Positions 26,884-37,211 of a stretch of 64,000 nucleotides of DNA are shown piece after piece. A program made the position numbers and the translations under genes. The DNA is from Cyclobacteriaceae bacterium (GTDB taxonomy: Bacteria > Bacteroidota > Bacteroidia > Cytophagales > Cyclobacteriaceae). Numbering within the stretch: the first letter of the stretch is position 1; the number at the start of each line of letters is the position of its first letter. The notes under the pieces are model-generated. The model was given only the letters and a program-made list of their open reading frames with translations. It did no database searches and was not told the origin of the DNA. The stretch covers positions 222,238 through 286,237 of the forward strand of contig JAFIEV010000046.1 in the NCBI GenBank assembly GCA_020832305.1, given 5' to 3'.

Positions 26884-28162
26884 ATATCTATTAATAGTAC
26901 CGTCTTTGCTCTTTTTTGTGGCATTAACTGATGCTTTAGCACAGAGAACCAGTTCTGCATATTCAGCTATTGGACCTGGCTTACTCAATGGCAACCAAAA
27001 TGCGTACCACGAAGGGATGGGGGGGCTGGGGCTCAGCAATTCTACTCCATGGATAATGAGTAATGTCAACCCTGCTTTTTTACCACTTAATAATTTCACT
27101 ATGTTCGACATTGGTATTACAGTGGAAAGCAGAAATATTTCTTCAGATACCCTTAGTGAATCATTAAGTACAGGTACTATTGATTATTTTGCCCTTGCTG
27201 TGCCCGTAGTCGCCGGAAAGTTGGGTATTGCCCTCGGGGTCAGGCCATATACTACGGTGAATTATGCAGTACGAAGCGTCGGTCAGATAGACGGTCCCGG
27301 CAATAATGCCGAATACATTTACTCCGGAGAGGGCGGAATGTCAAGAGCCTATTTAAACGCTGGACTTAAAGTCTGGAAGAATTTGTACGCGGGTGCATCT
27401 GCCTCTTATATTTTCGGTTCTAAAACTGAAAATACTACCATTACCATTGGGCAAAACAGCAATGTGAATACCGCTTTGCTTACTGCAGCCCACTACAGAA
27501 GTACAAGATTTTCAGATTTTAATTTTAGCGGATCCCTGGGCTACAAACAGGAACTTAAAAACAGAATCAGTTTATCTGCCGGAATATTGTATGACCTGGA
27601 AGCGAGCCTCAATACATTCCGGTCAGAAAGACTTGAAGGAAGAAGAAGTCTTGATTTTCCGGTGCTTGCAGATACCCTGGCAGATGATTTACCGGCCCGA
27701 ACCATATTGCCATCAAGAATTGGCGGTGGTGTGTCAATACAAAAAATGTTTAACTGGACATTTGGTGTAGATATTTACTATCAGGATTGGTCAAAATATC
27801 GTAATTTTGAAAACTCCAATGAAGGACTTGCCGAAAATCTTAAAATAATTGTGGGCGGAGAGTATATACCCGATTATGCTTCTGTCAGCAGTTATTTCAA
27901 ACGAGTCTCTTATTTATTTGGATTTAACTATGAAAAAACGCCCATAGTAATAAATAATATACAGGTTGATGATATTGGCATTACTTTTGGTGCATCATTA
28001 CCAGTAGGCGGCGCATCAGCTGTAAACTTATCGGGCCGGGTAGGTCAAATGGGTTTTAATAACAGCAGCCTGGTACAGGAAACCTACTTTAGAATTACAA
28101 TGGGAATAAGTTTTAATGACCGGTCATACGGATGGTACAGAAATCAAAGAAAGTTTAACTAA
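26873..28162 (+). CDS. Outer membrane beta-barrel protein
   Basis: 429 residues with signal peptide ending DALAQ. The early segment (GGLGLSNSTPWIMSNVNPAFL) resembles the N-plug region of FadL/PorV-like barrels, then many amphipathic strands (FNFSGSLGYKQEL, FGVDIYYQDWSKYRNFE), closing with TYFRITMGISF. It lies between coaX and the TPR/LptC genes, a position where Bacteroidota regularly carry such a barrel, so a role in outer membrane assembly or lipid transport is possible. Function not established. Confidence 0.75.
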   Translation: MNCKYLLIVPSLLFFVALTDALAQRTSSAYSAIGPGLLNGNQNAYHEGMGGLGLSNSTPWIMSNVNPAFLPLNNFTMFDIGITVESRNISSDTLSESLSTGTIDYFALAVPVVAGKLGIALGVRPYTTVNYAVRSVGQIDGPGNNAEYIYSGEGGMSRAYLNAGLKVWKNLYAGASASYIFGSKTENTTITIGQNSNVNTALLTAAHYRSTRFSDFNFSGSLGYKQELKNRISLSAGILYDLEASLNTFRSERLEGRRSLDFPVLADTLADDLPARTILPSRIGGGVSIQKMFNWTFGVDIYYQDWSKYRNFENSNEGLAENLKIIVGGEYIPDYASVSSYFKRVSYLFGFNYEKTPIVINNIQVDDIGITFGASLPVGGASAVNLSGRVGQMGFNNSSLVQETYFRITMGISFNDRSYGWYRNQRKFN

Positions 28163-28178
28163 GTTATTTATAAAGATC

Positions 28179-29486
28179 ATGAGACCTAATATGTTTTTAT
28201 TGGCATGTACTGCTTTTCTGATCGCAGGCATCGCAAATGCACAACCGGGATGGAACTGGCCTGAGGATCCTGATATGCAAACCAAAGCACAGGAGAAAAA
28301 TGCATTATACACCGACAATTTTAAACAGGGCAACTACCGAAGGGCCGCTGACCATCTGGTATGGCTCTTTCAACACGCTCCAAATCTCAATAACTCCATT
28401 TATATCAATGGAGCAAAAATTTATGATGAGCTTTCCGATGCAGAAACTGATGCAGCAAAAAAAGCAGTTTATCAGGATTCTTCCATGCTCATGTTTGATC
28501 TGAGGATTAAATACTTTGATGAAGAGGATAAAGTGCTCAACAGAAAAGCATTCACAGCTTATAAATATTGGAGAAATGATGCTGCAAAATACAAAGAAAT
28601 GTATGATTTGTTCTCCAAAGCTTTTCAATCAGATGGTGAGGATTTCTGGATCAGCAATGTAGTTGCCTTTATGGATGTTGTGCGAAGGTATAAACTTAGC
28701 AGTGGTACCCTCACAGATGCAGAAGTATTGAGTATCTATGATCAAATCTCTAATTATGTAAAAGGGCAACAGGAAAAGGCACCCAGTGATAAGCGACTTG
28801 AAGTAATACAGGATAATTTAGATAAGCTTCTTGCCGCTACCGTAGATGTGAGTTGTGAATTTATTGCCAATAACCTCGGTCCTAAATATCTTCAGGAACC
28901 TGATAACCTGGGCATGGCAAAAAATATCATAAAACTATCTTTTGCAGGAAAATGTCTGGATTTGGATGTGTTTCTGGAAGCCGTAAAATTTGTTCAATCT
29001 AAAGAACCCGAATATGGCCTTGCCCTGTTAATAGGTGTTAAAAGCACAGAACGTGAAGATTATAATACGGCTATTAAATATTATCAGGAAGCAATTAAGC
29101 TTACGGATGATAATACCAAAAAAGCCGATTGCTTTAAATCTATTGCAGATATTCATTATAAAGAAGGTCGAAAAACACAAGCACGTGAAGCAGCCCTTAA
29201 AATGGTTGAGGTGGATCCTTCCAGAAAAGATGCGTATACAATTATCGGCAACCTGTATTTCAGCAGCTATAATGAATGCAGAAAAGGTGAAAATCCTGTT
29301 AATGACAGAGCTGTGTTTTTTGCTGCATATGAAATGTATCGCAGGGCAGGCAATCAGCAGGGAATGGCAAATGCTCAGCAGCAATTCCCTTCGATGGAGG
29401 AAATTTTTACCTACAACATGGAAGTCGGTCAGCAGATCAGTACCGGATGTTGGGTAAATGAGACCGTAACCATACAAAGAAGATAA
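28179..29486 (+). CDS. Periplasmic tetratricopeptide-repeat protein
   Basis: 435 residues from ATG 28179, which gives a signal peptide (MFLLACTAFLIAGIANAQ). The in-frame ATG at 28116 overlaps the upstream gene and hides the signal. Several helical repeats are visible, best seen in YNTAIKYYQEAIKLTDDNTKKADC and KEGRKTQAREAALKMVEVDPS. Probably a scaffold in the periplasm. A terminator follows at 29508. Confidence 0.78.
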   Translation: MRPNMFLLACTAFLIAGIANAQPGWNWPEDPDMQTKAQEKNALYTDNFKQGNYRRAADHLVWLFQHAPNLNNSIYINGAKIYDELSDAETDAAKKAVYQDSSMLMFDLRIKYFDEEDKVLNRKAFTAYKYWRNDAAKYKEMYDLFSKAFQSDGEDFWISNVVAFMDVVRRYKLSSGTLTDAEVLSIYDQISNYVKGQQEKAPSDKRLEVIQDNLDKLLAATVDVSCEFIANNLGPKYLQEPDNLGMAKNIIKLSFAGKCLDLDVFLEAVKFVQSKEPEYGLALLIGVKSTEREDYNTAIKYYQEAIKLTDDNTKKADCFKSIADIHYKEGRKTQAREAALKMVEVDPSRKDAYTIIGNLYFSSYNECRKGENPVNDRAVFFAAYEMYRRAGNQQGMANAQQQFPSMEEIFTYNMEVGQQISTGCWVNETVTIQRR

Positions 29487-29507
29487 TATTTAAAGAATGA
29501 TATACAG

Positions 29508-29540
29508 GCGGTCGATGATAATTCATTGACCGCTTTTTTT
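29508..29540 (+). terminator. Rho-independent terminator after the TPR gene
   Basis: 11-bp stem (GCGGTCGATGA against TCATTGACCGC, one G-T wobble) with a 4-nt loop and a run of seven T. It splits the cluster between the TPR protein and lptC, so lptC needs read-through or a promoter inside this short gap. Confidence 0.85.
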
Positions 29541-29555
29541 ATTTTTGGCTGAACT

Positions 29556-30113
29556 GTGAAAAATCCGTATCAAATATCTGCTTTTCTCTGCTGTATCTCG
29601 ATGGCCCTGGCTTGTCAGGATAAAGAAGATAAACTGGCAAAATTTGAGCCCTACAATGGCCCGGTCATTGAAATCGAAAATGTCAATTCGCTGTACAGCG
29701 ACTCTGCAAGGGTTAAACTGCGTATCCTGGCCGACCGTCAACTGGAATTTGAAAATGGTGACAGGGAATTTCCGGATGGGATTTTTCTGGAATTTTTTAA
29801 TGAAGCCGGCGAAATCAATAACACCCTTCGTGCAAATTATTGCTACTACGATAAAAAAGAAGATCTTTACAAAGCAGTAGGGGATGTGGAAATCATAGCC
29901 TATGAAAATAAACAAAAACTAAATACCGAAGAATTGTTCTGGAGACCCAGAGATGAGAAGGTTTTTACTGAGAAATTTGTCAGGGTTGAGTCAGAAGGTG
30001 AAATTCTGATGGGTGATGGACTTGAAGCTAAACAGGATTTTTCTGATTATACCGTTAAAAACTCGAGAGGAACCATTACGCTTGATCAGGAAGTAAGTCC
30101 GCAAAATCCCTGA
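29556..30113 (+). CDS. lptC: LPS export periplasmic lipoprotein LptC
   Basis: 185 residues, start GTG 29556. Lipobox ALAC with Cys20, then the LptC/OstA-like beta-jellyroll (PVIEIENVNSLYSDSARVKLRI, GIFLEFFNEAGEI, KAVGDVEIIA, LFWRPRDEKVFTE). It bridges LptB2FG and LptA in lipopolysaccharide transport. In Bacteroidota it is a lipoprotein rather than membrane-spanning as in E. coli. The stop overlaps the ATG of the next small gene by 1 bp. Confidence 0.85.
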   Translation: MKNPYQISAFLCCISMALACQDKEDKLAKFEPYNGPVIEIENVNSLYSDSARVKLRILADRQLEFENGDREFPDGIFLEFFNEAGEINNTLRANYCYYDKKEDLYKAVGDVEIIAYENKQKLNTEELFWRPRDEKVFTEKFVRVESEGEILMGDGLEAKQDFSDYTVKNSRGTITLDQEVSPQNP

Positions 30114-30394
30114 TGTCTGAAAAATGTATAAGTATTATATGGTCTAATATTGAAAGCAAGAAAAATATGACCCGAACCATTCTGTTGTCCCTGAGCGTAG
30201 GTTTGTTTATCGTAGGAGTACATCAGACCTTTATACATGGTTTTCACGAATCTTATTTCTTTTTTATGATTTGTGCAGTATTATTGCTTGTGAACCGGCT
30301 GCTTTCGGCGGGTGATAAGCTCAGAAAAAAGGAGCAGGACAAAAACCCAGAAAAAAAACCAGGGAAGCGTGTAAAAGAGCCTGGAAAAAAGTAA
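30113..30394 (+). CDS. Small two-helix membrane protein
   Basis: 93 residues with two membrane segments (TILLSLSVGLFIVGV and FFFMICAVLLLVNRL) and a basic C-terminal tail rich in Lys, Pro and Glu. ATG 30113 overlaps the lptC stop (TGATG); an internal ATG 54 bp later, just before the first helix, is an equally good start. It lies between lptC and the CNNM gene, a spot where Bacteroidota often keep a similar small protein. Function unknown. Confidence 0.65.
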   Translation: MSEKCISIIWSNIESKKNMTRTILLSLSVGLFIVGVHQTFIHGFHESYFFFMICAVLLLVNRLLSAGDKLRKKEQDKNPEKKPGKRVKEPGKK

Positions 30395-30395
30395 A

Positions 30396-31676
30396 ATGGA
30401 ACAAATACACCTTATAATTATTCTGCTGACTTTATTGTTTTCTGCCTTTTTCTCAGGCGCTGAAATTGCATTCATCTCTGCTGATAAACTCCAGATTGAA
30501 CTCGATAAAGGCCAGGGAAAAATTTCCGGCTCTATTTTATCTAATTTTCTGGCTAAGCCCTCAGGTTTTATTAGTACTACCCTTATAGGTAATAATATTT
30601 GCCTGGTGGTTTATGGTATTTTTATGGCCTATGTACTTGAGCCCATTATAGTGAAATCCTTACCGCTTAGCTATATCGGAGAGGTGAGTGTATTGATAAT
30701 ACAAACCCTGGTTTCAACATTTATTGTACTGGTTACTGCTGAATTTTTGCCTAAGAGCATATTCCTCATCAATCCCAATCAGATGCTTAATGCATTGGCT
30801 TTACCTCTATATATAATTTACATTCTGCTATTTCCTGTAGTTTTTCTTACGGTATGGTCTTCTAAATTTTTCATTGTTCATGTTCTGCGAAAAGAATATT
30901 CAGAAGATAAGCCGGTATTCAGGCTTACCGACCTTAATCACCTCATCAAAAAACGACTTACACAGGCGAGAGAAGATCAGAAGGAGCTCATGAATACCCG
31001 AATATTCAGCAATGCCCTTGAATTTAAAACCACCCGGGTAAGGGATTGTATGGTGCCCCGTACAGAATTGGCTGTGATTGATATTGAAGACAGTATTCAG
31101 GAACTTAATGATGCTTTTATTGAAAGCGGATTTTCAAAAATCCTGGTATTTCGCGAATCTATCGACGATGTAATAGGTTACTGCCGCTCATTGGATATGT
31201 TTAAGAAACCAAGACAAATTCAGGACATTATACAGCCCATAATGATTGTTCCAGAGACCATGCTGGCCAATGAACTTATGATCCAGTTTATTACAGAACA
31301 TAAAAGTATGGCCCTGGTGGTGGATGAATTCGGAGGAACTGCCGGTGTGGTAACCATTGAAGACATAATTGAGGAAATTTTTGGTGAAATCCAGGATGAA
31401 CATGACGATGAAGAATGGGAAGAAACCCGCATTGATGATAAAACATTTGTATTCAGCGCCCGGAATGAAGTAGATTATCTCAATGAAAAGTACGGATGGA
31501 ACCTACCATTAGGCGATTACGAAACTCTGGGAGGTCTCATACTTACCGTAACGGAAGATATGCCAGACGAAAACACCGAAATTTTACTTCCTCCTTATAG
31601 ATTTAAAGTGCTTTCGATTGATGAAAATAAAATAGAAAGAGTTCAGATCGTTATTATGGATAATACTGATGATTAA
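30396..31676 (+). CDS. CNNM/CorC hemolysin-family protein with CBS domains
   Basis: 426 residues. The N-terminal DUF21 membrane domain (FSAFFSGAEIAFISADK, four helices) is followed by two CBS domains (VRDCMVPRTELAVIDIE; MALVVDEFGGTAGVVTIEDIIEEIFGEI) and a CorC/HlyC C-terminal domain (YLNEKYGWNLP, YETLGGLIL). The family includes Mg2+ efflux or homeostasis proteins; GldE of gliding bacteria is a relative, but gliding genes are not seen nearby. It starts 1 bp after the preceding stop. Inner membrane. Confidence 0.87.
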   Translation: MEQIHLIIILLTLLFSAFFSGAEIAFISADKLQIELDKGQGKISGSILSNFLAKPSGFISTTLIGNNICLVVYGIFMAYVLEPIIVKSLPLSYIGEVSVLIIQTLVSTFIVLVTAEFLPKSIFLINPNQMLNALALPLYIIYILLFPVVFLTVWSSKFFIVHVLRKEYSEDKPVFRLTDLNHLIKKRLTQAREDQKELMNTRIFSNALEFKTTRVRDCMVPRTELAVIDIEDSIQELNDAFIESGFSKILVFRESIDDVIGYCRSLDMFKKPRQIQDIIQPIMIVPETMLANELMIQFITEHKSMALVVDEFGGTAGVVTIEDIIEEIFGEIQDEHDDEEWEETRIDDKTFVFSARNEVDYLNEKYGWNLPLGDYETLGGLILTVTEDMPDENTEILLPPYRFKVLSIDENKIERVQIVIMDNTDD

Positions 31677-31681
31677 ATAGT

Positions 31682-31711
31682 TTGATATATACAGCGAAAA
31701 AATTATTTTTG
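31682..31711 (+). promoter_or_regulatory. Bacteroidota-type promoter of ppiD
   Basis: TTG at 31682-31684, exactly 19 bp, then TATTTTTG at 31704-31711: a full match to TTG-N19-TAnnTTTG. The predicted transcript starts near 31718, 16 nt before the ATG of the next gene. Confidence 0.65.
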
Positions 31712-31733
31712 CCCCACTTTAAAAAGATGTACA

Positions 31734-33845
31734 ATGGGATTGATTAATAAAATAAGACAAAGAACAGGTTTGGCCGTAGGTATTGTGGCTGTAGGTTTAG
31801 GTTTGTTCGTCGTAGGTGGAGACATACTGGGCCCCAATTCTGCCATATTGGGAAAACAAAAAACTGATGTAGGAGAAATTTCAGGTGTAACCATTGATGT
31901 ACAACAGTTTAATGAGCAGATCGAAGAACTTAAGTACAACTTCACCATTAACTATGGTCGAAACCCCAATGAATCTGAAATGAATACCATCAGGCAACAG
32001 GCCTGGGATTACATAATTGTAAAAACCGCTTTTCAAAAGGAATATGATAAGCTGGGCATAGAGGTCACTGATGAGGAGCACGTTGATATGGTGCAGGGTA
32101 ACAACATCAGCTCTGAAATCATAGCTGCATTTTCTAATCCGGAAACCGGAGAATTCGATAAGGAACAGGTGGTACAGTATCTTCAGATGATATCACAAAT
32201 GCCCCCTCAGCAACAGGCTGCATGGTATCTTTTTGAGCGGGGTTTAAAACCGGCAAGGTTGAGGGTAAAATTTGACAATATGCTTGTGAAAACAAGCTAT
32301 GCAACAGAAGCCGAAGCCGAACACCGCTATCAGGAAGAAAATTCTGTTGCCGAAATCAAATATCTCTATGTGCCCTTTTATTCGATCAGTGATTCACTTG
32401 TTCAAGTTACTGAAGCTGAAATGAGGGCTCACCTGAGAGAAAATAGTGTTGATTATCAAATAGAAGAAAGTCGCAATATCAGTTATATATCCCTGCCAAT
32501 CAGACCTTCAAGGGAAGACAGCCTTTTCATAAGACAGGATATAGAAAAGTTAGCTGAAGAACTTCGCACGGTCGATGATGATTCGGTTTTTGCCAGGATG
32601 AATTCAGATGCGGCCGAATATTTTGGCAGATACCTGGCTTCGGAGCTCCCACAGCGTTTACAGGTTAATGTGAGTAACCTCAGTGAAGGAGATGTAAGGG
32701 GACCATATATGGTAGATGGCAACTATACCGTATACAAAGTATCACGCATCTCAGAGGATGATGTATATTCAGCTAAAGCCAGCCATATACTCATTACATG
32801 GGAAGATGAAAGCGCATCTGCCAAAACAGAAGCCAGAAACCGCGCCGAAGGCCTGCTCAGGCAACTGAGAGGTGGTACAGATTTTGCACAACTTGCCAGG
32901 GAAAACAGCGAAGATCCGGGATCTTCTGTAAGAGGTGGTGACCTTGGCTGGTTTATGGAAGGTCAAATGGTGAAACCTTTTGAAGATGCCGTATTTGGCG
33001 CTACCCGTACAGGCCTTGTACCCAACCTCGTCGAAAGTCAGTTTGGTTATCATATCATCAATGTTACAGGGGTAAAAGATAATACGCTTTACCACGTTGC
33101 AAAGGTAACCAGAGAAATTACACCGAGTGACCCAACCCGCGACAGGGCATTTAGAAAAGCCGATTACTTTGCCGGCACTTCTTCAAACTTCCGCGAATTT
33201 ACCGAAAATGCCATAAGAGATTCCCTCATTATCCTTACCGCTGATGGATTAGGTAAAAATGACAGGAGAGTAGGTAACCTGGCCAATGCCAGAGAGATCA
33301 TACGCTGGTCCTATAATGAAGCTTCCCGAAATGAAGTTTCACAGGTTTTTGAAGTAAATGATCATTTTGTGGTCGCCGTTCTCAGAGAAAAAGTAGATAA
33401 GGGCATTGCCCGCTTCGAAGACGTAAAAGACCAGTTGGAGCAGGCGGTTAAGGATAAGAAAAAGGGTGAATTAATTATTAAAAAGCTTGGCGAATTAAAC
33501 GGAAGCCTGGAGGAAATAGCTGCATCCTACGGACAGGACGCCAGGGTGTATACATCTAACAGTCTTAAACTTTCCAGCAATACCCTGCCCAGCGTAGGCT
33601 TTGTACCCGCAGCCATCGGTAAAGCATTCGGGCTCAATGATGGACAACGTACCCAGCCTTTCGCCGAAGAGGCCGGCGTACTGGTTATTGAAATGATTGC
33701 TAAAACAAAAGCTCCTGCCATAGCTGACTATTCGACCTATAAAAATCAAATTGAACAACAACTCGAAAACCGTACATCCTTCAGCATAGGGGAGGCCATT
33801 AGAGATCAAGCCGATATTAAAGACAGAAGATACAGATTCTATTAG
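31734..33845 (+). CDS. PpiD/SurA-type peptidylprolyl isomerase
   Basis: 703 residues. One N-terminal membrane anchor (LAVGIVAVGLGLFVVGGDIL), a SurA_N/PpiD chaperone region rich in helices (res ~40-220), a parvulin domain (AKASHILITWED ... FAQLARENSEDPGSSVRGGDLGWF ... FEDAVF ... SQFGYHIINVTG), then another large chaperone-like region. Periplasmic folding factor for outer membrane proteins, which fits the neighbouring barrel and LptC genes. It has its own promoter and a strong terminator. Confidence 0.9.
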   Translation: MGLINKIRQRTGLAVGIVAVGLGLFVVGGDILGPNSAILGKQKTDVGEISGVTIDVQQFNEQIEELKYNFTINYGRNPNESEMNTIRQQAWDYIIVKTAFQKEYDKLGIEVTDEEHVDMVQGNNISSEIIAAFSNPETGEFDKEQVVQYLQMISQMPPQQQAAWYLFERGLKPARLRVKFDNMLVKTSYATEAEAEHRYQEENSVAEIKYLYVPFYSISDSLVQVTEAEMRAHLRENSVDYQIEESRNISYISLPIRPSREDSLFIRQDIEKLAEELRTVDDDSVFARMNSDAAEYFGRYLASELPQRLQVNVSNLSEGDVRGPYMVDGNYTVYKVSRISEDDVYSAKASHILITWEDESASAKTEARNRAEGLLRQLRGGTDFAQLARENSEDPGSSVRGGDLGWFMEGQMVKPFEDAVFGATRTGLVPNLVESQFGYHIINVTGVKDNTLYHVAKVTREITPSDPTRDRAFRKADYFAGTSSNFREFTENAIRDSLIILTADGLGKNDRRVGNLANAREIIRWSYNEASRNEVSQVFEVNDHFVVAVLREKVDKGIARFEDVKDQLEQAVKDKKKGELIIKKLGELNGSLEEIAASYGQDARVYTSNSLKLSSNTLPSVGFVPAAIGKAFGLNDGQRTQPFAEEAGVLVIEMIAKTKAPAIADYSTYKNQIEQQLENRTSFSIGEAIRDQADIKDRRYRFY

Positions 33846-33873
33846 CCTCAAGCTTTATAGCTTTGAGAAATAA

Positions 33874-33910
33874 AAAAATGAAAAGGCCAGTATCTGGCCT
33901 TTTCATTTTT
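33874..33910 (+). terminator. Strong terminator after ppiD
   Basis: Perfect 17-bp inverted repeat (core GAAAAGGCCAG / CTGGCCTTTTC) with a TAT loop, flanked by A and T runs. It can work on both strands. Confidence 0.9.
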
Positions 33911-33993
33911 GAACTAAGGCCCCAAACGTGTATGTAAACAAGTACTGTCTTGTAACGTTATATAAGTATTCGTCTGGTTTTATTAAATTTTTT

Positions 33994-34251
33994 ATGTCTT
34001 CATATCAGAATTTTAAAGAAAAACTGGAAAGCCAGCACAAATTCCCAACGGAATATCTGTTTAAGTTTATTGTGCCAAGGCATAGGGAAGATGAAATGTA
34101 TTCGGTTTTCTCAAGGGATGTTTTCCAAAAAAAACTTTCAAAAGCAGGCAACTACGTAAGCTTTACGGCAAGGGTAATGATGAAGTCTAGCGATGAAGTT
34201 GTAGCTGTTTATGAAAAAGCCTATAAAATCAAGGGGATTATTTCATTGTGA
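33994..34251 (+). CDS. DUF493 family protein (YbeD-like)
   Basis: 85 residues from ATG 33994; the longer frame from 33928 adds an unlikely N-terminus. FPTEYLFKFIVPR, FSRDVFQKKLSKAGNYVSFTARVMMKSSDEVVAVYE is the DUF493/YbeD ferredoxin-like fold pattern. Proteins of this family are suspected allosteric regulators; function uncertain. Single-gene unit between the ppiD terminator and katG. Confidence 0.82.
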   Translation: MSSYQNFKEKLESQHKFPTEYLFKFIVPRHREDEMYSVFSRDVFQKKLSKAGNYVSFTARVMMKSSDEVVAVYEKAYKIKGIISL

Positions 34252-34466
34252 GATGATTTGTTATGTGGGGATAAATTAGAGGCATAAAAAATGAGAAAAC
34301 GCAAACATTAGACTTGCCGAATCGTTTTTTATAAGACAGGTTTATTTAGCAGAGAATATATTCGGCCACTTTTAGATTAACTTTTATTCTTAAATTGTAA
34401 TACAGGCCGGGACTAAACAAAAAAATTACAAAGTATCTGAATTTATTATTTCAAACAATTTATTAA

Positions 34467-36716
<2,250 letters not shown>

Positions 36717-36728
36717 TAATGCAAAACC

Positions 36729-36752
36729 GCAGCAGATTGTATAATCTGCTGC
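36729..36752 (+). terminator. katG terminator hairpin
   Basis: Perfect 10-bp stem GCAGCAGATT / AATCTGCTGC with a 4-nt loop, 12 bp after the katG stop. The T run is weak, so it may act together with the hairpin at 36789. Confidence 0.6.
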
Positions 36753-36788
36753 TGATATTATATAGCAGGTAAACAATCCTGTGTACTG

Positions 36789-36820
36789 AAAGACGGTCTG
36801 TAATCAGGCCGTCTTTTTTT
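36789..36820 (+). terminator. Second katG terminator
   Basis: 12-bp stem (AAAGACGGTCTG against CAGGCCGTCTTT, one wobble), 4-nt loop and a run of seven to eight T. A classic rho-independent terminator. Confidence 0.85.
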
Positions 36821-37211
36821 TATTGAAACATGTATGTGAATTACTTTCAAACATAGGTATGAGTGTAATGGGTTTACTTTGACAAAACGAAAAAAATATA
36901 AAAAGAGGGAGGATAAAAGTGCATTACAGGAGTTAGCTCCAATTTGCGAATTTACACAAGCGGTTTCAACAACCATGATGAATTACTGAAATTATTAACA
37001 TATAAATAGTTTAAAAAAAAATTTTGTAGATATTTTTAATTTCAGCAAATTTGCAAAAATATATTTTTATAGTTCTGCCTGAACACATGATTATATGTAA
37101 TTAAGTCGCTTATAGAGAGGTATTTGAGTTGCGCAAAATTTTTGTTTTCTGCTTTAATGTACTTCTGAGAGCTTTAGCATAGTGTCATGTAACATCAACC
37201 AACCGTATTTT
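36821..37211. other. Gene-free AT-rich leader of the TonB receptor gene
   Basis: About 390 bp with no open frame that looks like protein. Very AT-rich around 37000-37080. It should carry the promoter and any regulatory site of the TonB receptor, but no TTG-N19-TAnnTTTG match is present and I recognise no riboswitch. Confidence 0.5.

Noticed and set aside
30396..31676. Calling the CNNM protein GldE
   Set aside because: Sequence fits the general CNNM/CorC family, and no gliding genes are nearby to support gldE.
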